Assembly: GCA_037201625.1 (NCBI GenBank)
Contig: JBBCGR010000003.1
Span: forward strand, 2,046,001 to 2,110,000
DNA from: JAMXLO01 sp037201625
GTDB taxonomy: Bacteria; Pseudomonadota; Alphaproteobacteria; Acetobacterales; Acetobacteraceae
Reading direction: 5' to 3'
DNA length: 64,000 nucleotides
Made by a program: the position numbers and the translations under genes. A model generated the notes under the pieces. That model searched no databases. It was not told the DNA's origin and saw nothing but the letters and a program-made list of their open reading frames with translations. Shown here piece by piece: positions 51,178 through 58,867 of this stretch; the stretch's first letter is position 1; every line of letters begins with the position of its first letter.

Positions 51178-51837
51178 TCAGAGCGGCACGTGCAGCACGC
51201 GGTTGACGAAGATCCCGGGCGTCACGATGGTTTCCGGCGCCAGTTCGCCCAGCGCCGCGACGTTGCGCGTCATGGCGATCGTGAGTTGCGCCGCCATGGC
51301 CATGACCGGATTGAGGTTCCGCGCGCTGTCGCGGTAGGTGACGTTGCCCCAGCGGTCGGCGCTCCAGGCCTCGATCAGCGCGACGTCGCCCGGCAGCGGG
51401 TATTCCAGCAGGCAGAGCCTGCCGCCGATCTCCCGCGTCTCGCGGCCTTCGGCCAGCAGCGTGTCGGCGCCGGTCGGCGTGTAGAAGCCGGTGATGCCGG
51501 CGCCGGCTGCGCGCATGCGCTCGGCCAGCGTGCCCTGCGGGATGATCTCCACCTCGAGTTCGCCGCGCTGGAACAGGCGGCCGGCCAGGCTCGCCGGGCG
51601 CACGAAGCTGCAGATCAGCCGGCGCACGCGCCCGAGGGAGAGCAGCCGCTCGATCGCGCTGCCGTCGCGGCCGCCGGCGACCGCCACGATGGTGAGGTCG
51701 GTCGCACCCTGCGCGATCAGGCCGTCGAGCAGTGGCGTGGGGATGCCGACATCGCCGAAGCCGCCGAGCAGGATGGTGGAACCATCGGCGATGCCGGCCA
51801 CGGCGTCCGCCATGGAATGAACGAACTTGTCGATCAT
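51178..51837 (-). CDS. CoA-transferase subunit A
   Basis: 219 residues from ATG 51837 (MIDKFVHSMADAVAGI). The glycine-rich LLGGFGDVGIPTPLLDGL loop (~25) and GTLAERMRAAGAGITGFYTPTG (~110) are hallmark. ALIEAWSADRWGNVTYRDSARN also fits. The upstream in-frame extension to 51921 would overlap doxX and is not conserved. First gene of the A-B pair. Confidence 0.92.
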   Translation of the reverse strand: MIDKFVHSMADAVAGIADGSTILLGGFGDVGIPTPLLDGLIAQGATDLTIVAVAGGRDGSAIERLLSLGRVRRLICSFVRPASLAGRLFQRGELEVEIIPQGTLAERMRAAGAGITGFYTPTGADTLLAEGRETREIGGRLCLLEYPLPGDVALIEAWSADRWGNVTYRDSARNLNPVMAMAAQLTIAMTRNVAALGELAPETIVTPGIFVNRVLHVPL

Positions 51838-51877
51838 GGCGATGAGCGTAGCGCCCGCCGCCGCGGAGCGAAATCCC

Positions 51878-52261
51878 TCATGGCCGGCGCCGCACGATGC
51901 GATCGAGGCTCCAGCTTCCACCGCCGGCGACCACGAGATACAGGAACACGAAGCAGTACAGGATGGCGGCGTCGCCCCGGTTCAGGAGCGGATAGAAGTT
52001 CTGCGGCGCGTGCGCCTGGAAATACGCCACTGCCATTTCGCCGGACGCGATGAACGCGGCGATACGCGTGTAGAGCCCCACCGTCACCAGCCCGCCGGCC
52101 ACCAGTTCGATCACGCCGCTGACCCAGAGCAGACCGAACATCGCTGGCCTGGCCGTTCCCGGCGGGAAACCCAGGAGCTTGGCGGTACCGTGCTCGAGAA
52201 ACAGCAGCCCGGTCATCAGGCGCAGCACGCTGAGGGCGCGTGGCTGCCAGGCGTTCCACAT
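51878..52261 (-). CDS. DoxX-family membrane protein
   Basis: 127 residues from ATG 52261, with GGAGGAG 5 nt upstream. Four membrane helices: RLMTGLLFLEHGTAKLLGFP, FGLLWVSGVIELVAGGLVTVGLYTRIAAFIASG, and two near the C-terminus (ILYCFVFLYLVVAGGGSWSLD). LEHGTAKLLG is the family's first-helix signature. DoxX-like proteins are quinone-associated or of unknown role; this one is not with a thiosulfate oxidase. Confidence 0.85.
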   Translation of the reverse strand: MWNAWQPRALSVLRLMTGLLFLEHGTAKLLGFPPGTARPAMFGLLWVSGVIELVAGGLVTVGLYTRIAAFIASGEMAVAYFQAHAPQNFYPLLNRGDAAILYCFVFLYLVVAGGGSWSLDRIVRRRP

Positions 52262-52317
52262 GGTCTCCTCCTGTGTCGGCGCCGGGAGGGCGGTGAGCCG
52301 CCACGACGCGTGGCTGG

Positions 52318-53460
52318 TCACCCGCTGGGCGGGTCGAGGTAGAGCCGGCTCGCCAGATAGCGGCGCAGCCAGAAGCGGCACAGCACGCCGATGGTCGCCG
52401 CGACCGGCACCGCCAGCATGACGCCCAGGAAGCCGAACGCCGCGCCGCCGGCGAACAGGGCGAAGATCACCCACACCGCCGGCAGTTCCACGCGGTCGCC
52501 CAGGAAGCGCGGGTAGATCACGTAGCCTTCCAGAAGCTGGCCCGACACGAGCACCGCGGCCACGATGATGACGCCGCGCCAGTCGGGGAACTGCGCCAGC
52601 GCCAGGCCGAGAGCGGTGACGCCGCCGGTGATGGAGCCGACATAGGGGATGAACGACAGCAGTCCGGCCGCCATGCCGACGATGAGTCCCAGGTCCAGTC
52701 CAGCCATGCTGAGCGCGGTCGCGTAGTACAGCGCCAGGATGATGCAGCACAGCGCCTGGCCGCGTACCCAGGCGGACAGGATGCGGTCGACCTCCCGCCC
52801 CTGGGCGCGGATCACATCGGCGTAGCGATGGGGAAGCCAGGAATCCACCATGCTGATCACCCGCCGCCAGTCGCGCAGCAGGTAGAACCCGACCACCGGC
52901 GTGACCACGGCGAGCGTCAGCACGTTGAAGATGGCGAAGCCCGCGCCGGTGACGCTGGTGAGCGAGGAGGCGATGAAGCTCAGCATGTTGCCGGCCTGGC
53001 TGCTGACCAGGTCGCGCAGCTTGTCGTTCACCACGTCGGAGCCGAAATTCTGCTGCAGGTCGGTGATGACCTCGCTGGCCCAGCGCTGCAGCAGCAGCAC
53101 GTATTGCGGGATGCGGCCCAGCAGCAGGCCGATCTGCTGGAGGATCAGCGGATACAGCAGCAGGGCGAACAGCAGCACGCCGGCGAGCAGCGTGAGGATC
53201 ATCACCAGCGCCGCCAGGCTCCGCGCCATGCCAAGGCGCGTCAGTCGCGTCGTCGGCGGGTCCAGCACATAGGCGATGCCGGCGGCGGCGACGAACGGCG
53301 CCAGCACCGAGGCGAAGAGTTGCAGGGCGAGCCAGGCCACCACGACCAGCCCCACCACCAGCGCCACCCGCTGGCCTCGGGTCGCCTGGCCGGGGATCGG
53401 CGCGACCTCGCCGAACCAGCCACGCGGCCGCGGGCGCGGCGGATCGCCGTCATCCATCAT
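52318..53460 (-). CDS. AI-2E/PerM-family permease
   Basis: 380 residues. Hydrophobic segments at ~32-75 and ~83-110 are followed by a cytoplasmic stretch and then five helices. SFIPYVGSITGGVTALGLAL and VIYPRFLGDRVELPAVWVIFALFAGGAAFGFLGVMLAVPVAA are the family signature in the C-terminal half. Family members export autoinducer or ions; the role here is unknown. Start overlaps the phosphatidyltransferase stop by 4 bp. Confidence 0.88.
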   Translation of the reverse strand: MMDDGDPPRPRPRGWFGEVAPIPGQATRGQRVALVVGLVVVAWLALQLFASVLAPFVAAAGIAYVLDPPTTRLTRLGMARSLAALVMILTLLAGVLLFALLLYPLILQQIGLLLGRIPQYVLLLQRWASEVITDLQQNFGSDVVNDKLRDLVSSQAGNMLSFIASSLTSVTGAGFAIFNVLTLAVVTPVVGFYLLRDWRRVISMVDSWLPHRYADVIRAQGREVDRILSAWVRGQALCCIILALYYATALSMAGLDLGLIVGMAAGLLSFIPYVGSITGGVTALGLALAQFPDWRGVIIVAAVLVSGQLLEGYVIYPRFLGDRVELPAVWVIFALFAGGAAFGFLGVMLAVPVAATIGVLCRFWLRRYLASRLYLDPPSG

Positions 53461-54080
53461 CGGTGCCGGACCGTGACCCAGACATAGGCGGCCCCGGAGC
53501 CCAGGGTCGTGGCGGCGACCAGCCAGACCAGCACGGCCATGAGGTTCGGCGCGCTCAGGGAGAAGCCCGAGAGCAGCAGCGACGCGGCAATCAGCACGAT
53601 CTGCAACGCCGTGTTAAGCTTGGAGACGTAAAGCGGGCGGATCAGCACGGGGTGGCCGAGCAGCGACAGCACCACGACGCCGCCAACGATCACGACATCG
53701 CGGAAGACCACCAGGATCGCCAGCCAGTCGGGCACCACCTTCACCACGGCGAGGGCAACATACATCGTCACCAGCAGGGCCTTGTCGGCGACCGGATCGA
53801 GCAGCGCGCCCACGGTGTTGCCGCCGCCGTTGCGGCGCGCGAGCCAGCCGTCGACCGCGTCCGACAGGCCGGCGGCGACGAACAGGAAGAAGGATGTGGC
53901 GAACCGGTGCTCCACGACCAGCCAGACCGACAGCGGCACGGCGCAAAGCCGGGCGAATGTGATGACATTGGGCAGCGTCAGCAGCGTGGTCGAGGTGCTG
54001 CGGCCGATCTGCGATCCGTCAGGCATCGGCCCGCTGTCCCCCGATTGCACCCCACGCGTTGCGCCGGGCGCACGGGGCAT
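53457..54080 (-). CDS. CDP-alcohol phosphatidyltransferase (PgsA-like)
   Basis: 207 residues from ATG 54080, with GGAG about 8 nt upstream. The CDP-alcohol signature is intact: SDAVDGWLARRNGGG...GALLDPVADK (Asp-x2-Asp-Gly-x2-Ala-Arg-x8-Gly-x3-Asp-x3-Asp). NVITFARLCAVPLSVWLV precedes it, and several helices follow. Most likely makes phosphatidylglycerophosphate, but a short PgsA-like paralogue is possible. Divergent from purM with ~59 bp between, and coupled to the AI-2E-type permease gene. Confidence 0.88.
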   Translation of the reverse strand: MPRAPGATRGVQSGDSGPMPDGSQIGRSTSTTLLTLPNVITFARLCAVPLSVWLVVEHRFATSFFLFVAAGLSDAVDGWLARRNGGGNTVGALLDPVADKALLVTMYVALAVVKVVPDWLAILVVFRDVVIVGGVVVLSLLGHPVLIRPLYVSKLNTALQIVLIAASLLLSGFSLSAPNLMAVLVWLVAATTLGSGAAYVWVTVRHR

Positions 54081-54139
54081 GGTTGTCTCCGCCCGCGTCC
54101 GGTTCCGCAAACCAAGGCAGTAGCGTATCGAGGGCGGCC

Positions 54140-55240
54140 ATGACCAGTGGTGATCACGAATCCAAGCCAATCCCCGGAAATGGGTCAATGCCCGGCAACG
54201 GGCTGACCTATCGCGCCGCCGGCGTCGATATCGATGCGGCCGATGCGCTGGTCGAGGCGATCAAGCCGCTCGCCCGGGCGACGCACCGCACCGGTGTCGT
54301 CGGCAGCCTGGGCGGCTTCGGCGCGCTGTTCGATCTTAAGGCGGCGGGCTTCGCCGACCCGGTACTGGTGTCCGGCACCGACGGCGTCGGCACCAAGCTG
54401 AAGGTCGCGATCGAGACCGGCATCCACAACACGGTCGGCATCGACCTGGTGGCGATGTGCGTCAACGACATCGTGGTCCAGGGCGCCGAGCCCCTGTTCT
54501 TCCTCGACTATTTCGCCACCGGCCGGCTGGACGCCCGGCAGGCGCGGGAGGTGATCGCCGGCATCGCCTCGGGCTGCAACGAGGCCGGCTGCGCGCTGGT
54601 CGGCGGCGAGACGGCCGAGATGCCCGGGATGTATCGGGACGGCGACTACGACCTGGCCGGTTTCGCGGTCGGTGCCGCGGAGCGTGGCGCGTTGCTGCCG
54701 CGCGGCGTCGCCCCGGGCGATACGGTGCTGGGCCTGGCCAGTTCCGGCGTCCATTCCAACGCGTATTCGCTGGTTCGCCGCGTGGTGGAGGCAAGCGGGC
54801 TGCCCTGGTCGGCGCCGGCGCCGTTCGATCCGGCGGTCACGCTCGGCCAGGCGCTGATGGTGCCGACGCGGATCTACGTCCCGGCGCTCCTGGCGCTGCA
54901 CCGCGCCGGCCTGATGAAGGCCGCCGCGCATATCACCGGCGGTGGGCTGCCGGGCAACCTGCCGCGGGTCCTGCCGGACGATACGGTGGCAGTGCTGGAG
55001 CCCTACTGGACCGTCCCGCCGGTGTTCGGCTGGCTGGCGCGCACCGGGGGTGTCGCGCCGGAGGAGATGCTGCGCGTGTTCAATTGCGGGATCGGCATGG
55101 CCGTCGTGGTCGCCGACCCTGACGCCGCAACCGAGGTATTGCGCAACCTGGGCGAGAGCGTCGCGCGCATCGGCCACATCGCGGCCGGCAGCGGCGCGCC
55201 GTCGGTCCGGATCGACCTGCCGCCAGGCTGGCCTGCGTGA
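54140..55240 (+). CDS. purM: phosphoribosylformylglycinamidine cyclo-ligase
   Basis: AIR synthetase of purine synthesis, 366 residues from ATG 54140 (a further ATG at 54188 removes a 16-residue non-conserved start). LVSGTDGVGTKLKVAIETG (~75), LVAMCVNDIVVQGAEPLFFLDYFATG (~100) and ALVGGETAEMPGMY (~153) are intact. AHITGGGLPGNLPRVLP (~270) and NCGIGMAVVV also match. Overlaps purN by 4 bp. Confidence 0.97.
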   Translation: MTSGDHESKPIPGNGSMPGNGLTYRAAGVDIDAADALVEAIKPLARATHRTGVVGSLGGFGALFDLKAAGFADPVLVSGTDGVGTKLKVAIETGIHNTVGIDLVAMCVNDIVVQGAEPLFFLDYFATGRLDARQAREVIAGIASGCNEAGCALVGGETAEMPGMYRDGDYDLAGFAVGAAERGALLPRGVAPGDTVLGLASSGVHSNAYSLVRRVVEASGLPWSAPAPFDPAVTLGQALMVPTRIYVPALLALHRAGLMKAAAHITGGGLPGNLPRVLPDDTVAVLEPYWTVPPVFGWLARTGGVAPEEMLRVFNCGIGMAVVVADPDAATEVLRNLGESVARIGHIAAGSGAPSVRIDLPPGWPA

Positions 55241-55857
55241 GGCGGCGGACCGCCGTCCTGATCAGCGGCCGCGGCTCCAACATGGCCGCGCTGATTGCCG
55301 CGACCCAGGCACAAGACCACCCGGCGGAGATCGTGCTGGTGGTCGCCAACCGGCCCGATGCGGCTGGCCTCGCCCTGGCGAGGGATGCCGGCGTGCCGGC
55401 GCTGGCGATCGACCACCGCCCGTTCCGCGGCGACCGCGCCGCGCATGAGGCGGCGATCGACGCGGCGCTGCGCGAGGCTGGCGTGGAGATCGTCTGCCTC
55501 GCCGGATACATGCGCCTGCTGACACCGCTGCTGGTCGACCGCTGGAACGGCGGGATGCTGAACATCCACCCCAGCCTGCTGCCGGCCTTCCCGGGTCTGC
55601 ACACGCATGAGCGCGCGCTGGCAGCGGGGGTGAGGCTGCATGGCTGCACCGTCCACCTGGTGACCCAGACGATGGATGAGGGACCGATCCTCGCCCAGGC
55701 CGCGGTGCCGGTGATGCCGGACGACACAGCCGAGACGCTGGCGGCCCGCGTTCTGGTGCAGGAGCACATCGTCTATCCGCTGGCATTACGGCACTTTGCC
55801 GCGGGCATCGCCCCGCCGCCGCCGTCCGCGGAGGCAGCACTGCGCAATCCGCCCTGA
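55237..55857 (+). CDS. purN: phosphoribosylglycinamide formyltransferase
   Basis: 206 residues starting at GTG 55237 (GTGA overlap with purM). TAVLISGRGSNMAALI opens the fold. LAGYMRLLTPLLVD, the catalytic NIHPSLLPAFPGLHTHERAL and CTVHLVTQTMDEGPILAQAAV are the GART signature. Uses 10-formyl-tetrahydrofolate for the third step of purine synthesis. Confidence 0.96.
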   Translation: MRRRTAVLISGRGSNMAALIAATQAQDHPAEIVLVVANRPDAAGLALARDAGVPALAIDHRPFRGDRAAHEAAIDAALREAGVEIVCLAGYMRLLTPLLVDRWNGGMLNIHPSLLPAFPGLHTHERALAAGVRLHGCTVHLVTQTMDEGPILAQAAVPVMPDDTAETLAARVLVQEHIVYPLALRHFAAGIAPPPPSAEAALRNPP

Positions 55858-55914
55858 TCCGCCGCGCCTGGGCGCCCGGGGGACCACGCCTCCAGGGGAT
55901 TACGGCGCCTGAAG

Positions 55915-57615
55915 TCACGCGGCGCGGAACGTCGCGCCGAACCGGCGCATCTCCTCGGACAGGGCATCGGCCTGCGCGGCCACGTCGGTGGCGGCTGCCA
56001 ATACGGCTTCAGCCGATGCACCGGTCGCCGAGGCGGTACGGCTGACCTGCTCGATGCCACCGCTGACCCCGCGGGTGCCGGACGCGGCCTGTTGGACATT
56101 GCGGGCGATCTCGACCGTCGCCGCCCCCTGCTCCTCGACCGCAGAGGCAATGCTGCCGGCGATCGCTCCCACGCGCTCTACGACGGCGCCGATACCCTGC
56201 ACGGCCGCCACGGTTTCGCTGGTCGCGTCCTGGATGTGGCGCACCTGGTCGGCAATCTCCCCGGTCGCGCGCGCGGTCTGGGCGGCGAGGCTCTTGACCT
56301 CCGACGCCACGACCGCGAATCCCCGTCCCGCCTCGCCGGCGCGCGCCGCCTCGATCGTCGCATTCAGCGCCAGCATATTCGTCCGCCCGGCAATATCCCC
56401 GATCAGCCGCAGCACCTCGTCGATCTTGCGGGCCGCCACCGCCAGCGCCTGGACGACACGGTCGGTGCGCTGCACATCGGCCACAGCCTCGCCGGCGATC
56501 TGTGCCGATTCGGTACCCTGCCGGCCGATCTGCGCAATCGCGGCCGCCAGCGTCTCGGTCGCGTCCGCAACCGCCTGGACGTTGGCCTGCGCCTGTTCGG
56601 CCGCTGCGGCGACTGAACTGGTCTCCTGGCCCGCCACCTCCACCGACTGCGACATGGAGCGGGCGGTCGCCTGCATGGTGCCGGCCGCACCGGCGAGCCT
56701 GCCGGCCAGCGTGCCGACCTGCTGCTCGAAGCCACGCACCAGCCCCTCGAGCGTCTCAGCGCGCAATGCCTTGGCAGCCTGTTCCGCGGACCTCTCGGCC
56801 GCGGCCTCATCGGCCTCGATGATGCCGCGGCGGAACTGCTCGACCGAGGCGGCCATGGCGCCAAGCTCGTCGCGCCGGCCCAGCCCGACAACGGCGGCGT
56901 CCGTCTCGTGCCGCGACAGGCGCTGCATGGACGCGCTCATGGCGCCCAGCGGGCGCGCCACGTTGACGATCATCAACCAGCCGCCGATCAGGCACATCAG
57001 CAGGCTCGTGCCGAGCGCATAACCGATCCAGCGCTGCGCCGCGTTGCCCAGCGCCGCACCGCGTGCCGCCGCGCCGCGCCCCTCCTGCATATTGAATTCG
57101 ATGGTGGCGGTGAGCGCCTCGCGGAAGCGGTTCATCACCTGCAGCATCCGCCCGTTCAGCAGGCCGATCTGGATGTCGGGCTGCACCTGCCCGATCATGG
57201 AGACAAGCTGCGCGCCCAGCGTCATATAGCCGGCCCAGGCGGCGGCGAGCGTCTGGGCCAGCGCCTGCTCCTCACCGGCGGCGACACTCGGCCTGTAGAG
57301 GGCGAACGCCGCCTGAACCTGCTGTGCCTGCGCCTCACGGTCGGCCAGCAATGTCTTCCGTCGCTCCTCCGCCGCGGTGGCCACGAGGACCTGCTCCACC
57401 GACCGCAGCCTCTCTGCTGTCTGGCCGATCCGCGACAGCGCGACTGCCGCCTGGAGGGAACCATCCCGCAGATCGGCGGCGGCACGCTCCACCGCGGCCA
57501 GCCGTTCGACGGAGAAACCGCCCAGGCCGAGCGTCCAGAGGAACGCCAGCGCGAAGCCGGCGATGAACTTGGAACGAATGCTGATCCGGTCGAGTATCTG
57601 CCACACGGCCGGCAC
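55915..57615 (-). CDS. methyl-accepting chemotaxis protein
   Basis: 566 residues. N-terminal membrane helix ~15-35 (KFIAGFALAFLWTLGLGGFSV), a ~150-residue helical sensor region, and a second helix ~195-218 (IGYALGTSLLMCLIGGWLMIV). A HAMP segment follows (VARPLGAMSASMQRL...DELGAMAASVEQFR), then a signalling coiled-coil with the hairpin IAGRTNMLALNATIEAARAGEAGRGFAVVASEVKSLA (~425-460). No PAS or heme site is visible. No che genes are nearby, so its array and ligand are unknown. Confidence 0.93.
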   Translation of the reverse strand: MPAVWQILDRISIRSKFIAGFALAFLWTLGLGGFSVERLAAVERAAADLRDGSLQAAVALSRIGQTAERLRSVEQVLVATAAEERRKTLLADREAQAQQVQAAFALYRPSVAAGEEQALAQTLAAAWAGYMTLGAQLVSMIGQVQPDIQIGLLNGRMLQVMNRFREALTATIEFNMQEGRGAAARGAALGNAAQRWIGYALGTSLLMCLIGGWLMIVNVARPLGAMSASMQRLSRHETDAAVVGLGRRDELGAMAASVEQFRRGIIEADEAAAERSAEQAAKALRAETLEGLVRGFEQQVGTLAGRLAGAAGTMQATARSMSQSVEVAGQETSSVAAAAEQAQANVQAVADATETLAAAIAQIGRQGTESAQIAGEAVADVQRTDRVVQALAVAARKIDEVLRLIGDIAGRTNMLALNATIEAARAGEAGRGFAVVASEVKSLAAQTARATGEIADQVRHIQDATSETVAAVQGIGAVVERVGAIAGSIASAVEEQGAATVEIARNVQQAASGTRGVSGGIEQVSRTASATGASAEAVLAAATDVAAQADALSEEMRRFGATFRAA

Positions 57616-57711
57616 TATCCGCCCGATCGGTTAATCGGCGGTTAGAGGGTTGCCCGCTCCCGCCCGGCTGCCATAGAACGCGAACAGATCAATTTCCCCA
57701 GCCGAGGCCGC

Positions 57712-57876
57712 ATGTCCGACCATAGCCACGCCGCCCAGCCGCCGACACGGGCCGAGACGCCGGAAGCCTTCCTGGCCGACCGGCAGAACTTCTGGAACGG
57801 CTTCACCCAGTTCACCCTGTGGTCGACGGTCTCCATCATCATCCTGCTGGTCGCGATGGCGGTGTTCCTGCTGTAG
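57712..57876 (+). CDS. aa3-type cytochrome c oxidase subunit IV (54 aa)
   Basis: Short gene whose product is MSDHSHAAQPPTRA... then FWNGFTQFTLWSTVSIIILL ending VAMAVFLL: a polar N-terminus, an FWNGFT motif and one C-terminal membrane helix. This is the architecture and motif of the small alphaproteobacterial aa3-oxidase subunit IV family. Members are commonly encoded away from the cox operon, as here. It is expressed from its own promoter in the 96 bp upstream (57616-57711), divergent from the chemoreceptor gene, and followed by two palindromes. The family assignment is by motif. Confidence 0.8.
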   Translation: MSDHSHAAQPPTRAETPEAFLADRQNFWNGFTQFTLWSTVSIIILLVAMAVFLL

Positions 57877-57879
57877 CCG

Positions 57880-57923
57880 CTAGAGCAGATTCCGTTCGTG
57901 TAGGCTCACGGAATCTGCTCTAG
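57880..57923. terminator. large inverted repeat downstream of oxidase subunit IV gene
   Basis: Perfect 15-bp arms CTAGAGCAGATTCCG (57880-57894) and CGGAATCTGCTCTAG (57909-57923) with a 14-base loop, three bases after the stop codon. Palindromes with CTAGAGC...GCTCTAG ends are common dispersed elements in alphaproteobacteria. Probably a bidirectional terminator between convergent genes. Confidence 0.7.
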
Positions 57924-57934
57924 CTCGTTGTCTG

Positions 57935-57983
57935 AGAGCGTGATTCACCGCTCCGGTGATTCCACCTGTACGGATCACGCTCT
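57935..57983. terminator. second inverted repeat with nested hairpin
   Basis: Outer arms AGAGCGTGAT (57935-57944) and ATCACGCTCT (57974-57983) enclose an inner CACCG-CTC-CGGTG stem (57946-57958). The right arm overlaps the stop codon of the VOC gene (TAG, 57984-57982), so the element supplies part of that stop. It is distinct from the preceding repeat in arm sequence. Confidence 0.68.
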
Positions 57984-58860
57984 AGGACGCGAAGTCGAGG
58001 ATGACGTTGCCGGCGTGCGACGGCGGGATGCGCACGACCTCCGCCATGCGCAGATGCGGCACGCCGTTCTGCATCATCAGCATGTGCACACGGTTGAGAT
58101 CGGCGACGCGCACGGTCATCGCCACTGCGCACGGCACGTCGCGCCAGCCATAGGGCATCTCCACCGGTGCGAACCGCGCTTGAGCCGATGACCGGTCCAG
58201 CACCAGAAGGTCGCCGCCGGCGGTCGCGACGGTGAAGCCATTGCCCAGGTCGGCCAGCGCCGCCTCCCCCCAGATGCCGGCAAACCGTTGCCAGAGGGCG
58301 TACGGCTCGGGCACCGCATAGACCACCTCGGCGCAGGCATGCGCGCCGTTCGGATGCTCCATCCAGGCCGGTGTGGGGACCGCCGCCGGCCGGTGCTGCT
58401 GGCGGATGGCGAAGGACAGCGGCGTGTGGTCCCAGTCGATCAGCATCGCGAGCGACACCGCCGCCGCGACCGTCGCGCCGTCCGCCAGCGTCACCTCGGC
58501 GTCGAAATCCACCATTCCATCCGGCTCCACGCCGCGGCCCGCGACGACATCCGCGTCGGCCCGCGCATCGTCGCTGTGCAGCGCGACCAGCGCGATGCCC
58601 TCGCGGCGGCCGAGTTGCTCGGCGACCAACCGGCCCAGGCGCAGGCCGGAGCCGCCCGCTTCGTCGATCAGGCTGACATCGTCGATGCCGGCGAGCGCGA
58701 TGCCGCCGTCGGGGAACCGTACGTGCTGCACCGCGGTGCCCCACGGATGATAGAACTTGGGCGCCGGCGCAAAGCCCAGGGCGCGAAACCGCCCGGCCAG
58801 CGCATCGAGGTCGTCCGCCATGACGACGGGATGGTGCAGGCCGAGTGGTCCGTTCGCCAT
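57982..58860 (-). CDS. VOC-superfamily (glyoxalase-like) protein
   Basis: 292 residues. GLHHPVVMADDLDALAGRFRALGF at the N-terminus starts a beta-alpha-beta-beta-beta module, and a second module follows with EVVYAVPEPYALWQRFAGIWG. A hydrophobic ligand cavity with few conserved catalytic His/Glu residues fits the glyoxalase-like Glyoxalase_3 group, whose substrates are unknown. The stop codon lies in a palindromic element. Encoded 7 bp downstream of the binding-protein gene. Confidence 0.78.
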   Translation of the reverse strand: MANGPLGLHHPVVMADDLDALAGRFRALGFAPAPKFYHPWGTAVQHVRFPDGGIALAGIDDVSLIDEAGGSGLRLGRLVAEQLGRREGIALVALHSDDARADADVVAGRGVEPDGMVDFDAEVTLADGATVAAAVSLAMLIDWDHTPLSFAIRQQHRPAAVPTPAWMEHPNGAHACAEVVYAVPEPYALWQRFAGIWGEAALADLGNGFTVATAGGDLLVLDRSSAQARFAPVEMPYGWRDVPCAVAMTVRVADLNRVHMLMMQNGVPHLRMAEVVRIPPSHAGNVILDFAS

Positions 58861-58867
58861 GCGAGCC

